From Deltaproteobacteria bacterium (GTDB lineage: Bacteria; Desulfobacterota; DSM-4660; Desulfatiglandales; HGW-15): a stretch of 64,000 nt of DNA. Shown here in pieces: positions 1-8,463 of this stretch. The notes under the pieces were generated by a model. That model was not told the DNA's origin. It searched no databases and was given only the letters and a program-made list of their open reading frames with translations. The stretch is taken from positions 1 to 64,000 of the forward strand of contig JAGVAP010000021.1 of NCBI GenBank assembly GCA_020060215.1, in the 5' to 3' direction. The position numbers were made by a program, and so were the translations under genes. Position 1 is the stretch's first letter. Each line of letters opens with the position of its first letter.

Positions 1-97
1 GAACCGGACGATTTACTCCGGAACGCCTGGACGATTTGGGCCGGAACAACTGGACGAATTCCTCCGGAACAAGTGGACGATTTCGCCGGAATAGGCA
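1..97. mobile_element. Terminal repeat array of an IS21-family insertion sequence (partial)
   Basis: The heptamer TGGACGA (first copy CGGACGA) occurs at 5, 28, 51 and 74, an exact 23-bp period, and alternates with CCGGAAC/T at 18, 41, 64 and 86. The array ends in GGAATAGGCA at 97. IS21-family elements end in 5'-TG...CA-3' and carry multiple subterminal repeats of this kind, bound by the IstA transposase. The istA/istB genes would lie left of the window and are not seen. The family assignment rests on recalled similarity of the CCGGAAT-type end, not on a search. Confidence 0.5.
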
Positions 98-192
98 TCG
101 TAATGAAAACGCTTCAGAATCTTCGCGCTTCTCTCAGAAAACTCGCAGGTGAACGCCGAGAAGGGGGTGCGGGGAGAAAATGAAAAAAACTC

Positions 193-2736
193 TCAGTCTT
201 TCAGTGCAATCTTCAGCCCTACCAAGTGCATTCTTCGAGTGTAGGTGTACAACTTGCGCTCTACCCCCGGACAGTGCATTGCAATCTGTTCCAGGAATCG
301 GCTCTTGGAAAGCATGCGGTGTTCGCCGTCCTTACACCAATTCTTGTAATCCTCCCATGCGGCCTTTACCTCTACATAGAATCCCTCATCGCCCGGCCCT
401 TCCATCGTCCTCTCCTCCTTCCAAATCAGGAAAGGGTTCAGCGAATTCAGAAACCGGCGCGTGGCCTTTGTGATCTCCGTACTCAATAGGAAGCGTTTTC
501 GCTTCAACAGCCGTTCCAGGCCCAATAGCGAGAACATTAGGATGCCGTCCTTCTCCTCCTCCAGCTTCTCAAACAGGTCCGGGTCCTGTTCCTCCTCTTT
601 GAAACGCCGGTTGAACTCAAGGACGATGATTCGGCGCTCGAACCCAGGCGTCTTGTCCGTGATCACCGGTTGGTCATTCATGGCGATCAAGAATTTCGCA
701 AACGGGGTGAAGTCGTATTTCGACCCGTACTTGCGTTCCACCGTTAAGGTCTCCCCTCCAATGGCCTTCTTGAAGATCTGCGTCCCGATAGGCGCCCGGC
801 TGGTCGTCTCCGTGGCCACATTCACCAGCTTGTTCTGGAGATAATACGCCGTGAATTTGTCCTCCAATGAGCTGATCTCTATGCTGCTCGTATTCTCCGG
901 CCCTACGACCTCGCGCAGCACGTTCAAAACGGTACTCTTGCCGTTCGCCCCTACCCCATAAAGAAAAAGGGCTTTCTGGAACCGGCAATCACTCAGGAGG
1001 CAGTACCCAAAATACTCCTGCAAGAGGTCGATTTTGTCCGGCTCACCGGGGAAAATCTCATTCAGGAACTTCCACCAATTCGTGTAGTCCGCGTCCAGGT
1101 CGAACTTCACAGGTATCTGCGTCCGGCTCCCGTACTTGGGGTCATGCTCTTCGAGTTGGCCAGTTCTGAGGTTGATCATGCCGTTTAGGCAGTTGATGTA
1201 ATCCGGGTACTTTGGCCATTCGTTTTCTTCCCTATTGACCAACCCCGCCAGGATCTTAATTGTCCCGTCAATGAACTGCGGCTGCGATTCCCCCTGAAGC
1301 GCACGCACGCAAATGTGGCTCAGGGCGTGCCGCGAAACAGTACGCCAAACGCCGTCCTTGTACCTGTAGAACTGATCCTCAGTGTGTATCAGGTTCCCGC
1401 CCAGGACCCTCACATAGTATTTGGCCATGTTGTAGGGCACGAAGGCCATGCGGTCGCCCTTCTTCCTGTAGAACTCCTTCGGATCAATATCCTCGGGAAG
1501 CGGTATGCCTTCTGGTGGGTTCAGTTCCAGGTCACACACGGGCACAACGTCGAACGAATCCAGTATCCCGCTGCCCCCGGCCTCTGCCGGTTTCCAGTTC
1601 GGGTCATACCCGGCGCAGAAGCGGGCCATGGACGCATCGCCAGAAATTATCTGTTTCGCATCCTTCCATCGATAGGCTTTGCACGAATTGTGATAGCAGT
1701 TGTAGGTGAGAAAGGGCGGGTTTGGGCTCGAATCAATCCGTGCCTCGCCGCCCCGGTGGTTCTCATCGAAGAGGCACGTGTCAAGGATGTAAGATTTGAC
1801 AGCGCCCCTTTCTTTCAATCTGAAGGGTATGCCGTAGTGCGTGAGATAGGCGCCAACGTCCACCGTCCCCAGGTTGCTCAGGTTGAATTTCATCTTCTTG
1901 GCCTGCTTTGCAGGCTTTCCAAGGGACACGATGGGGGAAAGGGAGGGGGAGTGGGCCGCGTAGCCCTCGTACGATCCAGGAGGCGCCAGGGCTGCCAGCT
2001 TGTCCAGGGCCACATGGTCAACCACGCCCAGGTCGGCCAGGCGTTTCGCCTCCACCATCAGCTTGCTCAGCCGGTGCGGGCGCTCTTTTGTGTTGTCGCC
2101 TTTTCGCGCATGGGTGCCGTAGAGCTTCCAAATGCGGGCAGGGTTGAAAACCTTCTGGTCGATCTCCACTTCGTTGGATCGGAAATGCGCCGCCAAAGCG
2201 GCCAGGCACTTCTTGAGGAGTACTGTTGTCTCCGGTACGTTCGGCAGGTCCGGCAATCTATATAGAAGATGATAACCGTTGCCGGAAAAGGCGCGGATAC
2301 CCTTAGCGAACCCTAGCTCCCCTTCCAACCATTGAGCAATTCTCTTCGCCAGGTCCAGGGCTGTCTGCAGCTCTTCAGCGCTGGATGAAATGCCCGATGG
2401 TCTCTTCGGGTCCAGGTCGATGGGCAGCCATCTGATCGCCAGGATGTCCGCATCGGTCGTCGTGTTGATGTTTGCTTTCAGGCGGTTTGCCGCCCGGGCC
2501 AGCAGCGCCGGTTTGCATGGGTTCAGGGTGAAGTAAACGCCGTGGGCCTTCGCATCGTCTGCGCCTCGCCCACATTCCTCGAAACTGTCGGGGTCGTTGA
2601 AGTAGCCTGCTACGGTTCCCTTTGCCCCGTAGCAGGCGCCTTCCCATGCTTTATTCTTCCCCGATACCCCCCCAATCGCCCGAATCTCCACCACCTCGCT
2701 GAGTTCGAACATCAGTTCCATTACCCGTTTTGGCAT
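193..2736 (-). CDS. P4/D5-type phage or plasmid primase-helicase
   Basis: 847 aa. The N-terminal half is an archaeo-eukaryotic primase (prim-pol) domain: the metal motif IDLDP lies at 106-110, GYHLLYR with the conserved His at 155-161, and a third acidic motif EIDQKVFNPARIWK near 191. A C-H-C segment around 347-352 (NCYHNSCK) resembles the spacer of D5-like primases. The C-terminal half is an SF3/D5 helicase: Walker A GVGANGKS at 594-601, Walker B around KLVNVATE at 636, sensor FLIAMNDQP near 682. Such proteins start replication of satellite phages, plasmids and integrative elements. It is the last gene of a leftward cluster of HTH genes beside tRNA-Asp, which fits a genomic island. The sequence AGGAAAG sits just before the ATG. 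An in-frame ATG five codons later is an alternative start. Confidence 0.85.
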   Translation of the reverse strand: MPKRVMELMFELSEVVEIRAIGGVSGKNKAWEGACYGAKGTVAGYFNDPDSFEECGRGADDAKAHGVYFTLNPCKPALLARAANRLKANINTTTDADILAIRWLPIDLDPKRPSGISSSAEELQTALDLAKRIAQWLEGELGFAKGIRAFSGNGYHLLYRLPDLPNVPETTVLLKKCLAALAAHFRSNEVEIDQKVFNPARIWKLYGTHARKGDNTKERPHRLSKLMVEAKRLADLGVVDHVALDKLAALAPPGSYEGYAAHSPSLSPIVSLGKPAKQAKKMKFNLSNLGTVDVGAYLTHYGIPFRLKERGAVKSYILDTCLFDENHRGGEARIDSSPNPPFLTYNCYHNSCKAYRWKDAKQIISGDASMARFCAGYDPNWKPAEAGGSGILDSFDVVPVCDLELNPPEGIPLPEDIDPKEFYRKKGDRMAFVPYNMAKYYVRVLGGNLIHTEDQFYRYKDGVWRTVSRHALSHICVRALQGESQPQFIDGTIKILAGLVNREENEWPKYPDYINCLNGMINLRTGQLEEHDPKYGSRTQIPVKFDLDADYTNWWKFLNEIFPGEPDKIDLLQEYFGYCLLSDCRFQKALFLYGVGANGKSTVLNVLREVVGPENTSSIEISSLEDKFTAYYLQNKLVNVATETTSRAPIGTQIFKKAIGGETLTVERKYGSKYDFTPFAKFLIAMNDQPVITDKTPGFERRIIVLEFNRRFKEEEQDPDLFEKLEEEKDGILMFSLLGLERLLKRKRFLLSTEITKATRRFLNSLNPFLIWKEERTMEGPGDEGFYVEVKAAWEDYKNWCKDGEHRMLSKSRFLEQIAMHCPGVERKLYTYTRRMHLVGLKIALKD

Positions 2737-2763
2737 CTTTCCTAAGACCTCTATCCGTCGCCT

Positions 2764-2982
2764 TTAGCAACTTCTCCCCTCCGGATCGACTATCCGAGCC
2801 CTCATGTAATCCTGAGCGTCCTGCCAGGGGTACCTCACCGCTCGCCCCAGCTTCACATATTTGAATCCCTTTCCGATGTGCCTCCAGTTCCGAAGAGTTT
2901 GAATTCCAATACCGGTGCGCCGCGATAGTTCCTTCTCAGTAATGAACTCTTTCGGTAGACTGCTTCCATCATGCCTTTCCAT
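2764..2982 (-). CDS. Small excisionase/AlpA-like helix-turn-helix protein
   Basis: 72 aa, a single HTH_17/MerR-like domain: FITEKELSRRTGIGIQTLRNW carries the helix-turn-helix, followed by a wing ending VRYPWQDAQDYM. This is the fold of AlpA and Xis proteins, which regulate excision or gene expression of integrated elements. A strong GGAGG lies 6 nt before the ATG. It is directly upstream of the primase, on the same strand, and so probably co-transcribed. Whether it acts as a recombination directionality factor or a repressor cannot be told from the sequence. Confidence 0.7.
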   Translation of the reverse strand: MERHDGSSLPKEFITEKELSRRTGIGIQTLRNWRHIGKGFKYVKLGRAVRYPWQDAQDYMRARIVDPEGRSC

Positions 2983-2997
2983 ATAGCCCCTCCAAAT

Positions 2998-3588
2998 TCA
3001 TCTAAAAACTACCTCGGGTTTTGCTTCAGCCCTCCTTTGCACCGTCAAGGGCTTTTCATATTCGCTTAGTTTCACCAACCACTCGTCCAAAGCCGGAACG
3101 TGGAAGCGTCGATGCTTTCCCGTGCCTTGGTGAGGAATGCCGTTGGACAATGTGTAGAAAAAACTCTTCGAAAGACGGCAGTACAAGATCGCTTCATTGG
3201 TGGTCAGCCATTGGTCAACTATCTTATCGCCGTCCCTCCATCTCCAGGCCCCATACTCAAGGTTTCTGCTTCTGCTGAAGATGTTCTCCCAAGAATCCCC
3301 ATCGTTCCGAAATGGATTTTCAAAATGCGCACGAATCCATGCGTCCAAAAGAAGAGCATGCCACAGTTTCCTCCTTCTTGGGCCTCCATGCGCAAGGTCT
3401 CCAATGTGAGCGTACATGAAAGCTGAAGAACACCTGCAATAAAAGCTGGCTTCAGGGATTCTTAGCCAGGGAGTGGCTACGCCCTCCCCGTTGCTGCCTG
3501 TCCGTTGAAATGCCCCAGGAGGGGGATAACCATCACGGGAGTCCTTGTAGGTTAAAAGAATATCCTTGTTGTTGTGGCGAATTATCAA
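2998..3588 (-). CDS. Protein with two tandem degenerate HTH domains
   Basis: 196 aa from a TTG start, with weak start support. Two related segments are visible: one around 41-95 (WLRIPEASFYCRCSSAFMY ... LLLDAWIRAHF) and one around 126-180 (WLTTNEAILYCRLSKSFFY ... ALDEWLVKL). Both follow the pattern of HTH_17/AlpA-like domains (E-A/I-A-x-Y-C-R-x-S helix, turn, then a wing ending in x-LDAW/LDEW). The protein therefore looks like an internal duplication that could bind a two-part operator. It overlaps the upstream HTH gene by 56 bp, so the true start may lie further in. Function unknown; island context suggests regulation or excision. Confidence 0.5.
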   Translation of the reverse strand: MIIRHNNKDILLTYKDSRDGYPPPGAFQRTGSNGEGVATPWLRIPEASFYCRCSSAFMYAHIGDLAHGGPRRRKLWHALLLDAWIRAHFENPFRNDGDSWENIFSRSRNLEYGAWRWRDGDKIVDQWLTTNEAILYCRLSKSFFYTLSNGIPHQGTGKHRRFHVPALDEWLVKLSEYEKPLTVQRRAEAKPEVVFR

Positions 3589-3766
3589 TTCGACCCCTTT
3601 CAGCGAACCACAGGACTTCAGCCTCGCTGTACCTGATAAGCCGTCCCACTTTGTAGTACGGCGGTCCGCGCCGCTTTAAACGCCAATTGCGCATTGTTCC
3701 GGGTGCCACACTCAGTAACTTTGCCGCCTCAAGCTCTCTCAGGAGCCGCATCACATTCTGGACCAT
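3533..3766 (-). CDS. Small HTH DNA-binding protein
   Basis: 77 aa when started at the ATG preceded by GGAGG at 7-nt spacing; an ATG five codons earlier lacks a ribosome binding site. The segment LLRELEAAKLLSVAPGTMRNW is a helix-turn-helix, followed by PPYYKVGRLIRYSEAEVLWF, the wing and terminal helix typical of AlpA/excisionase-like proteins (DNA-binding domain HTH_17). First of three consecutive HTH genes that lead into the primase. The C-terminal 18 or so residues overlap the next gene in another frame. Confidence 0.65.
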   Translation of the reverse strand: MVQNVMRLLRELEAAKLLSVAPGTMRNWRLKRRGPPYYKVGRLIRYSEAEVLWFAERGRIDNSPQQQGYSFNLQGLP

Positions 3767-3857
3767 GGAAATTCCTCCCATTTACGGTGAGCGCCGAGAA
3801 GGTAACGCTCAGTCATCATGCGTCACAGGTATAACACGAGTTTTTGAGGTGACGACT

Positions 3858-4121
3858 TTACTCGGCGCCTGGTCCCGAGGAGACTTCCATGGAGGATTGT
3901 ACGTGGATCTCAGTGGAAAAAATCGATGTCAAAAATCCAGCAGAAAAAACTTGACAGGTATTCCGGTAGTTCAAAAAATCGGAATGCTTTGCTGCCTGTA
4001 AGCAACCGTCCAGTATGGAATTCGAAGAGTGAAAAGAGGATTGAAGTCCATCTGTAGTAGCTGTGCGAAAATCGTGTTTGCTTGAGATCACTAGGATGAT
4101 CGTCGCAGGCGGTAATTCCAT
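3858..4121 (-). CDS. Unrecognised 87-aa protein at the head of the island gene cluster
   Basis: I do not recognise this product. The ATG is preceded by GAGGAGGTG at about 7-nt spacing, the best ribosome binding site in the island, and upstream lie a TATAAT box and a 12-bp palindrome. A second frame (GTG at 4128, 72 aa) shares the region, but its start falls inside the Shine-Dalgarno sequence. Composition is less GC-rich than the neighbours, with many Ser, Thr and Phe, and no clear domain. It may be a short regulatory protein, a leader peptide or a decayed gene. Confidence 0.35.
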   Translation of the reverse strand: MELPPATIILVISSKHDFRTATTDGLQSSFHSSNSILDGCLQAAKHSDFLNYRNTCQVFSAGFLTSIFSTEIHVQSSMEVSSGPGAE

Positions 4122-4138
4122 TTCTCACACCTCCTCAA

Positions 4139-4158
4139 ATTATATTGTCTGCGCAGAC
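4139..4158 (-). promoter_or_regulatory. Putative promoter -10 with operator palindrome
   Basis: Read leftward, a perfect TATAAT (4139-4144) is preceded, two bases upstream, by the 12-bp perfect palindrome GTCTGCGCAGAC (4147-4158). A matching -35 is weak. A palindrome in the spacer is a normal operator position for a repressor such as one of the nearby HTH proteins (inference). The expected transcription start would fall close to or inside the Shine-Dalgarno of the 87-aa ORF, which weakens the -10 assignment. Confidence 0.35.
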
Positions 4159-4218
4159 CTTTACCTAGTCCATATGAAGCATTTTTTGATTTCTGAAGAA
4201 GTAGGTAGGCGGGGATAG

Positions 4219-4230
4219 TGGCGGGGACGA
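4219..4230. repeat. att-like copy of the tRNA-Asp 3' end
   Basis: TGGCGGGGACGA at 4219-4230 is identical to 4284-4295, which covers the CCA, discriminator and acceptor stem of tRNA-Asp on the complementary strand. Integrative elements that use a tRNA gene duplicate its 3' end. The copy lies on the 3' side of the tRNA, toward the primase/HTH module. Twelve bases is short for an att core, and the distance of only about 65 bp suggests a remnant rather than a full island boundary. Confidence 0.4.
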
Positions 4231-4245
4231 ACTGAGGATAAAGAA

Positions 4246-4279
4246 AAAGGGGTTACGATTTTACCGTAACCCCTTGTTT
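4246..4279 (-). terminator. Rho-independent terminator after tRNA-Asp
   Basis: Inverted repeat AGGGGTTACG / CGTAACCCCT with a short A/T loop. On the minus strand it is followed by TTTTTC, on the plus strand by TTGTTTTT, so it could work in both directions. It sits just downstream of the tRNA-Asp 3' end. Confidence 0.8.
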
Positions 4280-4283
4280 TTAT

Positions 4284-4361
4284 TGGCGGGGACGACGAGG
4301 CTCGAACTCGCGACCTCCGGCGTGACAGGCCGGCGTTCTAACCGAACTGAACTACGTCCCC
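4284..4361 (-). tRNA. tRNA-Asp(GTC)
   Basis: The minus strand gives a complete cloverleaf: acceptor GGGGACG pairs with CGTCCCC, followed by discriminator G and encoded CCA. The D arm contains TAGTTCAG and GGTTAGA, the anticodon loop CTGTCAC carries GTC, and the T loop is GTTCGAGCC. The gene is followed by a terminator and by island-like genes on its 3' side. Confidence 0.95.
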
Positions 4362-4422
4362 GCATTCATTTGCCGCTTTCGCGACCTTCCCGCACACAGT
4401 CCGGGACGTTCTACCCTTGAAT

Positions 4423-4499
4423 TGATGGGTTCGCACCCAATCCTACCCACTACGTCCCCGCGCTCTGGGACGATGGGTTTCGCTTCACCCATCCTACGT
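4423..4499. repeat. Dispersed palindromic repeat, family B (degenerate copy)
   Basis: GATGGGTTTCGCTTCACCCATCCTACG at the right half and a weaker ATGGGTTCGCACCCAATCCTACCCA at the left half match the elements near 28674 and 56806. Embedded at 4449-4461 is ACTACGTCCCCGC, an exact copy of the last 13 bases of the tRNA-Asp 5' region (4351-4363). A short run of CCCTGAACC words (4548-4579, family I) follows before tRNA-Val. Confidence 0.6.
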
Positions 4500-4585
4500 T
4501 ATCCGCACTGATCAGGCTCACGCCTTGCGCATAGCCTGTATGGTATCTCAGAACCCAGAACCCTGAACCCTGAACCCTATTCACA

Positions 4586-4660
4586 TGGTAGGCGGAACAG
4601 GATTTGAACCTGCGACCCCCGGCTTGTAAGGCCGATGCTCTCCCGCTGAGCTATCCGCCC
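4586..4660 (-). tRNA. tRNA-Val(TAC)
   Basis: The minus strand folds as GGGCGGA acceptor against TCCGCCT, discriminator A and encoded CCA. The D arm has TAGCTCAGCGGGAGAGC, the anticodon loop CTTACAA carries TAC, and the T loop is GTTCAAATC. It lies between lon and tRNA-Asp and reads in the same direction as both. Confidence 0.95.
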
Positions 4661-4673
4661 GGAGGAAACTCCT

Positions 4674-4702
4674 TGTTTATCCTCGCCGGGTCTTCCAGTC
4701 AA
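4674..4702 (-). promoter_or_regulatory. Putative promoter of tRNA-Val
   Basis: On the minus strand TTGACT (4697-4702) and TAAACA (4674-4679) are 17 bp apart. The predicted start would be about 7 nt before the tRNA 5' end. The -10 box is weak. The elements overlap the hairpin at 4681-4722. Confidence 0.35.
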
Positions 4703-4722
4703 GTAAATTCATTCCGGCGAGG
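4681..4722 (-). terminator. Inverted repeat after lon (possible terminator)
   Basis: Perfect 9-bp arms CCTCGCCGG and CCGGCGAGG flank a 24-nt loop immediately after the lon stop codon. There is no T-tract, so intrinsic termination would be weak. It may stabilise the mRNA 3' end instead. Confidence 0.35.
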
Positions 4723-4739
4723 CCACAATTTCCAACCGC

Positions 4740-7199
4740 TCAGTGGGCCGTGACCTCATCGATGGGCGGCACCTTTTCCACATCCTGCGCCGCCTCGAGG
4801 CAGAAGGGCCTGGCGTCCTCCTCTTTGGCGAAGAGCTCCTCCCCTTCCTTGAGCACCAGCGCCTGCTGGAGAACCTCGTCCATATGGCTCACCAGCACCA
4901 GCTCCACCTTCTTGAGGACCCTCTGCGGGATCTCCTCGATGTCCTTCTTGTTCTCCATGGGGATGAGGACCTTGGTCACATGTCCACGGTGTGCGGCCAG
5001 GATCTTCTCCTTGAGGCCGCCGATCGGCAGCACCCTGCCCCGCAGCGTGATCTCGCCGGTCATGGCGATGTTCCGATCGACCGGCTTCCGCGTCAGGGCG
5101 GAGACGATCGATGTGGCCAGGGCGATGCCTGCCGAAGGCCCGTCCTTGGGGATGGCCCCTTCAGGCACATGGACATGGATATCGATCTTCTCATAGAACT
5201 TTTCCGGGAGCCTCAGCTTCCGCGCTCGGGTCCTCACGTAGCTCAGGGCCGCCTGCGCAGACTCCTGCATCACCTCTCCCAGCTTTCCGGTCAGCACCAG
5301 GCTGCCCTTCCCCGGCATGATCGCCACTTCGGTCTGGAGCAGCTCCCCGCCGACCTCCGTCCAGGCCAGGCCCGTGGTCAATCCGACCTGGTCCTGCTCT
5401 TCGGTGCGGCCGAAGCGGTACTTGATCACGCCCAGGTACTTGTGCAGCGAGTTGGCCGTGATCCGGATCTTGGAGTCCTTTCCGTTCGCGACGACCTCCT
5501 TGGCCACCTTCCGGCAGACCGAGGAGATCTCCCTCTCGAGGTTCCGGACCCCCGCCTCTCTCGTGTAGTTGCGAATGATCGCCAGGATGGTCTTGTCCGA
5601 GAACTCGACATCCACCCCTTCGAGCCCGTTCTGCTCGATCTGCTTCTTGATCAGGAACTGCTTCGCGATGTTGAGCTTGTCCAGCTCCGTGTACCCCGGC
5701 AGCCGGATGATCTCCATCCTGTCCTGCAGCGGCAGGGGGATGTTGTGGAGCGTGTTGGCCGTGGTGATGAACAGCACGTCCGAGAGATCGTAGTCCAGAT
5801 CCAGGTAATGGTCGTTGAACGCGTAGTTCTGCTCGGGGTCCAGCACCTCGAGGAGGGCGGCCGACGGGTCGCCCCGGAAGTCGGTGCTCATCTTGTCCAC
5901 CTCGTCGAGGCAGAAGACCGGGTTGCTGGACTTGGCCTTCCGGAGGTACTGGATGATCTTGCCGGGCAGCGCGCCGATATAGGTCCTTCGGTGTCCGCGG
6001 ATCTCGGCCTCGTCCCGCACCCCTCCCAGGGAGAGCCGGACGAAGTTCCTGCCCGTGGCCCTCGCCACCGACTTGGCCACAGAGGTCTTGCCCACACCCG
6101 GAGGACCGACCAGGCAGAGGATGGGCCCTCGGATCTTCTTGGTGAGGCTCTGGACGGCCAGGTATTCGAGGATCCTCTCCTTGGGCTTTTTGAGGCCGTA
6201 GTGATCCTCGTCCAGGATCTTCTCCGCCTCCTGCACATCCATCCGGATCTTCGTCTTCTCCAGCCACGGAAGGGCGAGGATCCAGTCGATGTAATTGCGC
6301 ACCACGGTCGCCTCGGCCGACATGGGCGACATCATCTTCAGCTTCTTGAACTCCTGCCAGACCTTGTTGTGCGCCTCCTTGCTGAGCCTCTTCCGCTTGA
6401 TCCGCTTCTCCAGCTCCGCAAGCTCGGCCTTGAAATCGTCCTTGGTGCCCATCTCCTTCTGAATGGCCCTCATCTGCTCATTCAGATAGTAGTCCTTCTG
6501 GGTCTTCTCCATCTGCTTCTTGACGCGCTTCTTGAGGCGGCTCTCCAGCTTGAGGATATTGATCTCGTTCCGGAGCTTGTCGAACAGGATCTCGAGCCTC
6601 AGGTTCAGGCTCTCCGTCTCGAGGATCTCCTGCTTGTCCTTCACCTTCATGATGAGGTGCGCCGCGATGGTGTCGGCAAAGCGGACAGGGTCTTCGATGC
6701 CGGAGATGGTCGCCACCAGGTCCTTGCCGACCTTCTCGTTCAGCTTCGCATATTCGTCGAAGCTCTCGCTCAAGGCCCGCATGAACGCGCGGGTCTCGTC
6801 GTTCGGTGCGTCGTCCTCCGGGATCCGCCGCACCCCGACCATGAAAAATTCATGGCCCGGGACAAAACCCTGGATCCTGGCCCTCTGCTTGCCCTCGATC
6901 AGGGCCTTCACCGTCCCGTCGGGGAGGCGAAGGAGCTGGAGCACCGCGCCGAGGGTACCTGCCATGTAGATGTCCTTTTCCGCCGGCTGGTCGACCTTCG
7001 CGTCCTTCTGGGCGGAGAGGAAAATCTCCTTTTCATGGGCCATCGCATGTTCGAGGGCCTTGATGGACTTGTCGCGGCCCACGAACAGGGGCACGACCAT
7101 GTTGGGGAATACCACCACATCTCTCAGGGGAAGCAGCGGATAATGCGCCTCCTCCTGCAGGGGCAAATCGGACGATCTCTTTCTGTTCAAATTAAACAT
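4740..7199 (-). CDS. lon: ATP-dependent protease Lon
   Basis: 819 aa, full family length. Lon degrades misfolded and regulatory proteins in the cytoplasm. The N-terminal substrate-binding domain begins [14 protein letters not shown] (20-33). A coiled-coil region spans about 195-290. The AAA+ module has Walker A GPPGVGKT (365-372) and Walker B CLDEVDK (430-436). The protease domain has catalytic Ser689 in PKDGPSAG and Lys730 in GGLKEK. The start codon follows the clpX stop directly, so the two are translationally close in one leftward tig-clpP-clpX-lon operon. The C-terminus past the protease domain is a short acidic tail. Confidence 0.98.
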   Translation of the reverse strand: MFNLNRKRSSDLPLQEEAHYPLLPLRDVVVFPNMVVPLFVGRDKSIKALEHAMAHEKEIFLSAQKDAKVDQPAEKDIYMAGTLGAVLQLLRLPDGTVKALIEGKQRARIQGFVPGHEFFMVGVRRIPEDDAPNDETRAFMRALSESFDEYAKLNEKVGKDLVATISGIEDPVRFADTIAAHLIMKVKDKQEILETESLNLRLEILFDKLRNEINILKLESRLKKRVKKQMEKTQKDYYLNEQMRAIQKEMGTKDDFKAELAELEKRIKRKRLSKEAHNKVWQEFKKLKMMSPMSAEATVVRNYIDWILALPWLEKTKIRMDVQEAEKILDEDHYGLKKPKERILEYLAVQSLTKKIRGPILCLVGPPGVGKTSVAKSVARATGRNFVRLSLGGVRDEAEIRGHRRTYIGALPGKIIQYLRKAKSSNPVFCLDEVDKMSTDFRGDPSAALLEVLDPEQNYAFNDHYLDLDYDLSDVLFITTANTLHNIPLPLQDRMEIIRLPGYTELDKLNIAKQFLIKKQIEQNGLEGVDVEFSDKTILAIIRNYTREAGVRNLEREISSVCRKVAKEVVANGKDSKIRITANSLHKYLGVIKYRFGRTEEQDQVGLTTGLAWTEVGGELLQTEVAIMPGKGSLVLTGKLGEVMQESAQAALSYVRTRARKLRLPEKFYEKIDIHVHVPEGAIPKDGPSAGIALATSIVSALTRKPVDRNIAMTGEITLRGRVLPIGGLKEKILAAHRGHVTKVLIPMENKKDIEEIPQRVLKKVELVLVSHMDEVLQQALVLKEGEELFAKEEDARPFCLEAAQDVEKVPPIDEVTAH

Positions 7200-8450
7200 C
7201 TATGCGTATCCTACCTGATTCTCATAAAGTAGTAGAGGAGCCTCTCCTCGGGTAACCACCTCTTCTCCGACCACGCACTCACGGATCCCCGTCATGCAGG
7301 GGAGATCGTACATGATATCGAGCATGATGCTCTCCATGATCGCCCGGAGGCCGCGGGCCCCGGACTTGCGCTTCAATGCGTCCTTGGCGATCGCCAGGAG
7401 CGCGGCTTCCGTAAACTTGAGATCGACGTTCTCGATCTCAAAGAGCTTCTTGTACTGCTTGACCAGCGCGTTCTTCGGCTCGTTGAGGATCCGCACCAGC
7501 GCATCCAGACTCAGCTCATCGAGGGTCGCCAGGATGGGCAGCCTGCCGATGAACTCGGGGATCAGACCGAACTTGATCAGGTCCTCCGGCTGGACCAGGG
7601 GCATGATCATGTTGATGTCGGTGGCCTCCTTCCCCTGGATATCCGCCTCGAACCCCATGACCTTGCTTCCGATGCGCGACCGGATGATCTTGTCCAGCCC
7701 GTTGAAGGTGCCCCCGCAGATGAAGAGGATGTTGTCGGTGTTGACCTTGACGAAATCCTGCTGCGGGTGCTTTCGTCCCCCTTTGGGCGGGATGCTGGCC
7801 ATGGTGCCTTCGATGATCTTCAGGAGCGCCTGCTGCACGCCCTCGCCCGAGACATCGCGCGTGATGGAAGGACTATCCGATTTCCGGGCGATCTTGTCAA
7901 TCTCGTCGATGTAAACGATTCCTTTCGTTGCCGAATCGATGTCGTAATCGGCATTCTGGACCAGGCTGAGGATGATGTTCTCCACATCCTCCCCGACATA
8001 GCCCGCTTCGGTCAGGGTCGTGGCATCGGCGATGGTGAAGGGGACCTTCAGGATCTTGGCCAGGGTCTGCGCGAGGAGCGTCTTCCCCGACCCGGTGGGC
8101 CCGATCAGCAGGATGTTGCTCTTCTGGATCTCCACCCCTTCCATATCGATCTTGCTGTTGATCCTCTTGTAGTGGTTGTGGACCGCCACGGAGAGGATCT
8201 TCTTGGGCCTCTCCTGCTCGATCACGTACTGGTCGAGGGTCTGCTTGATCTCGAACGGCTTCGGCACCCTGCCGCCGGCGCCGTGTTCCGACTCCTGTGT
8301 ATAGTCCTCTGCGATGATCTCGTTGCACAGCTGGATGCACTCATCACAAATATATACGGAAGGGCCTGCAATGAGTTTTTTCACTTCGTCCTGGCTCTTG
8401 CCGCAAAAGGAGCACAGGAGGTCGTCATTGGAATTGTCTTTTCTTTGCAT
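7200..8450 (-). CDS. clpX: ClpX, ATPase unfoldase of ClpXP
   Basis: 416 aa from the ATG at 8450. A longer open frame extends 56 codons upstream into clpP but encodes Arg/Ser-rich sequence unlike ClpX, so it is rejected. The N-terminal zinc-binding domain has Cys13, 16, 35 and 38. The AAA+ core has Walker A GPTGSGKT (117-124), pore loop YVG (151-153), Walker B VYIDEID (179-185) and the RKH motif (226-228). The MGF tripeptide at 265-267 is the loop that docks on ClpP. It lies 13 bp after clpP and directly before lon. Confidence 0.97.
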   Translation of the reverse strand: MQRKDNSNDDLLCSFCGKSQDEVKKLIAGPSVYICDECIQLCNEIIAEDYTQESEHGAGGRVPKPFEIKQTLDQYVIEQERPKKILSVAVHNHYKRINSKIDMEGVEIQKSNILLIGPTGSGKTLLAQTLAKILKVPFTIADATTLTEAGYVGEDVENIILSLVQNADYDIDSATKGIVYIDEIDKIARKSDSPSITRDVSGEGVQQALLKIIEGTMASIPPKGGRKHPQQDFVKVNTDNILFICGGTFNGLDKIIRSRIGSKVMGFEADIQGKEATDINMIMPLVQPEDLIKFGLIPEFIGRLPILATLDELSLDALVRILNEPKNALVKQYKKLFEIENVDLKFTEAALLAIAKDALKRKSGARGLRAIMESIMLDIMYDLPCMTGIRECVVGEEVVTRGEAPLLLYENQVGYA

Positions 8451-8463
8451 ATGCCCGTCTCTC

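Noticed and set aside
4743..7232. 829-aa open frame on the plus strand across lon
   Set aside because: It is the antisense shadow of lon, Leu/Arg/His/Asp-rich with no domain. Similar long antisense frames over infB (34589-37282), pnp (30327-32333), the helicase (60890-63724) and hypF (19605-22127) are rejected for the same reason.
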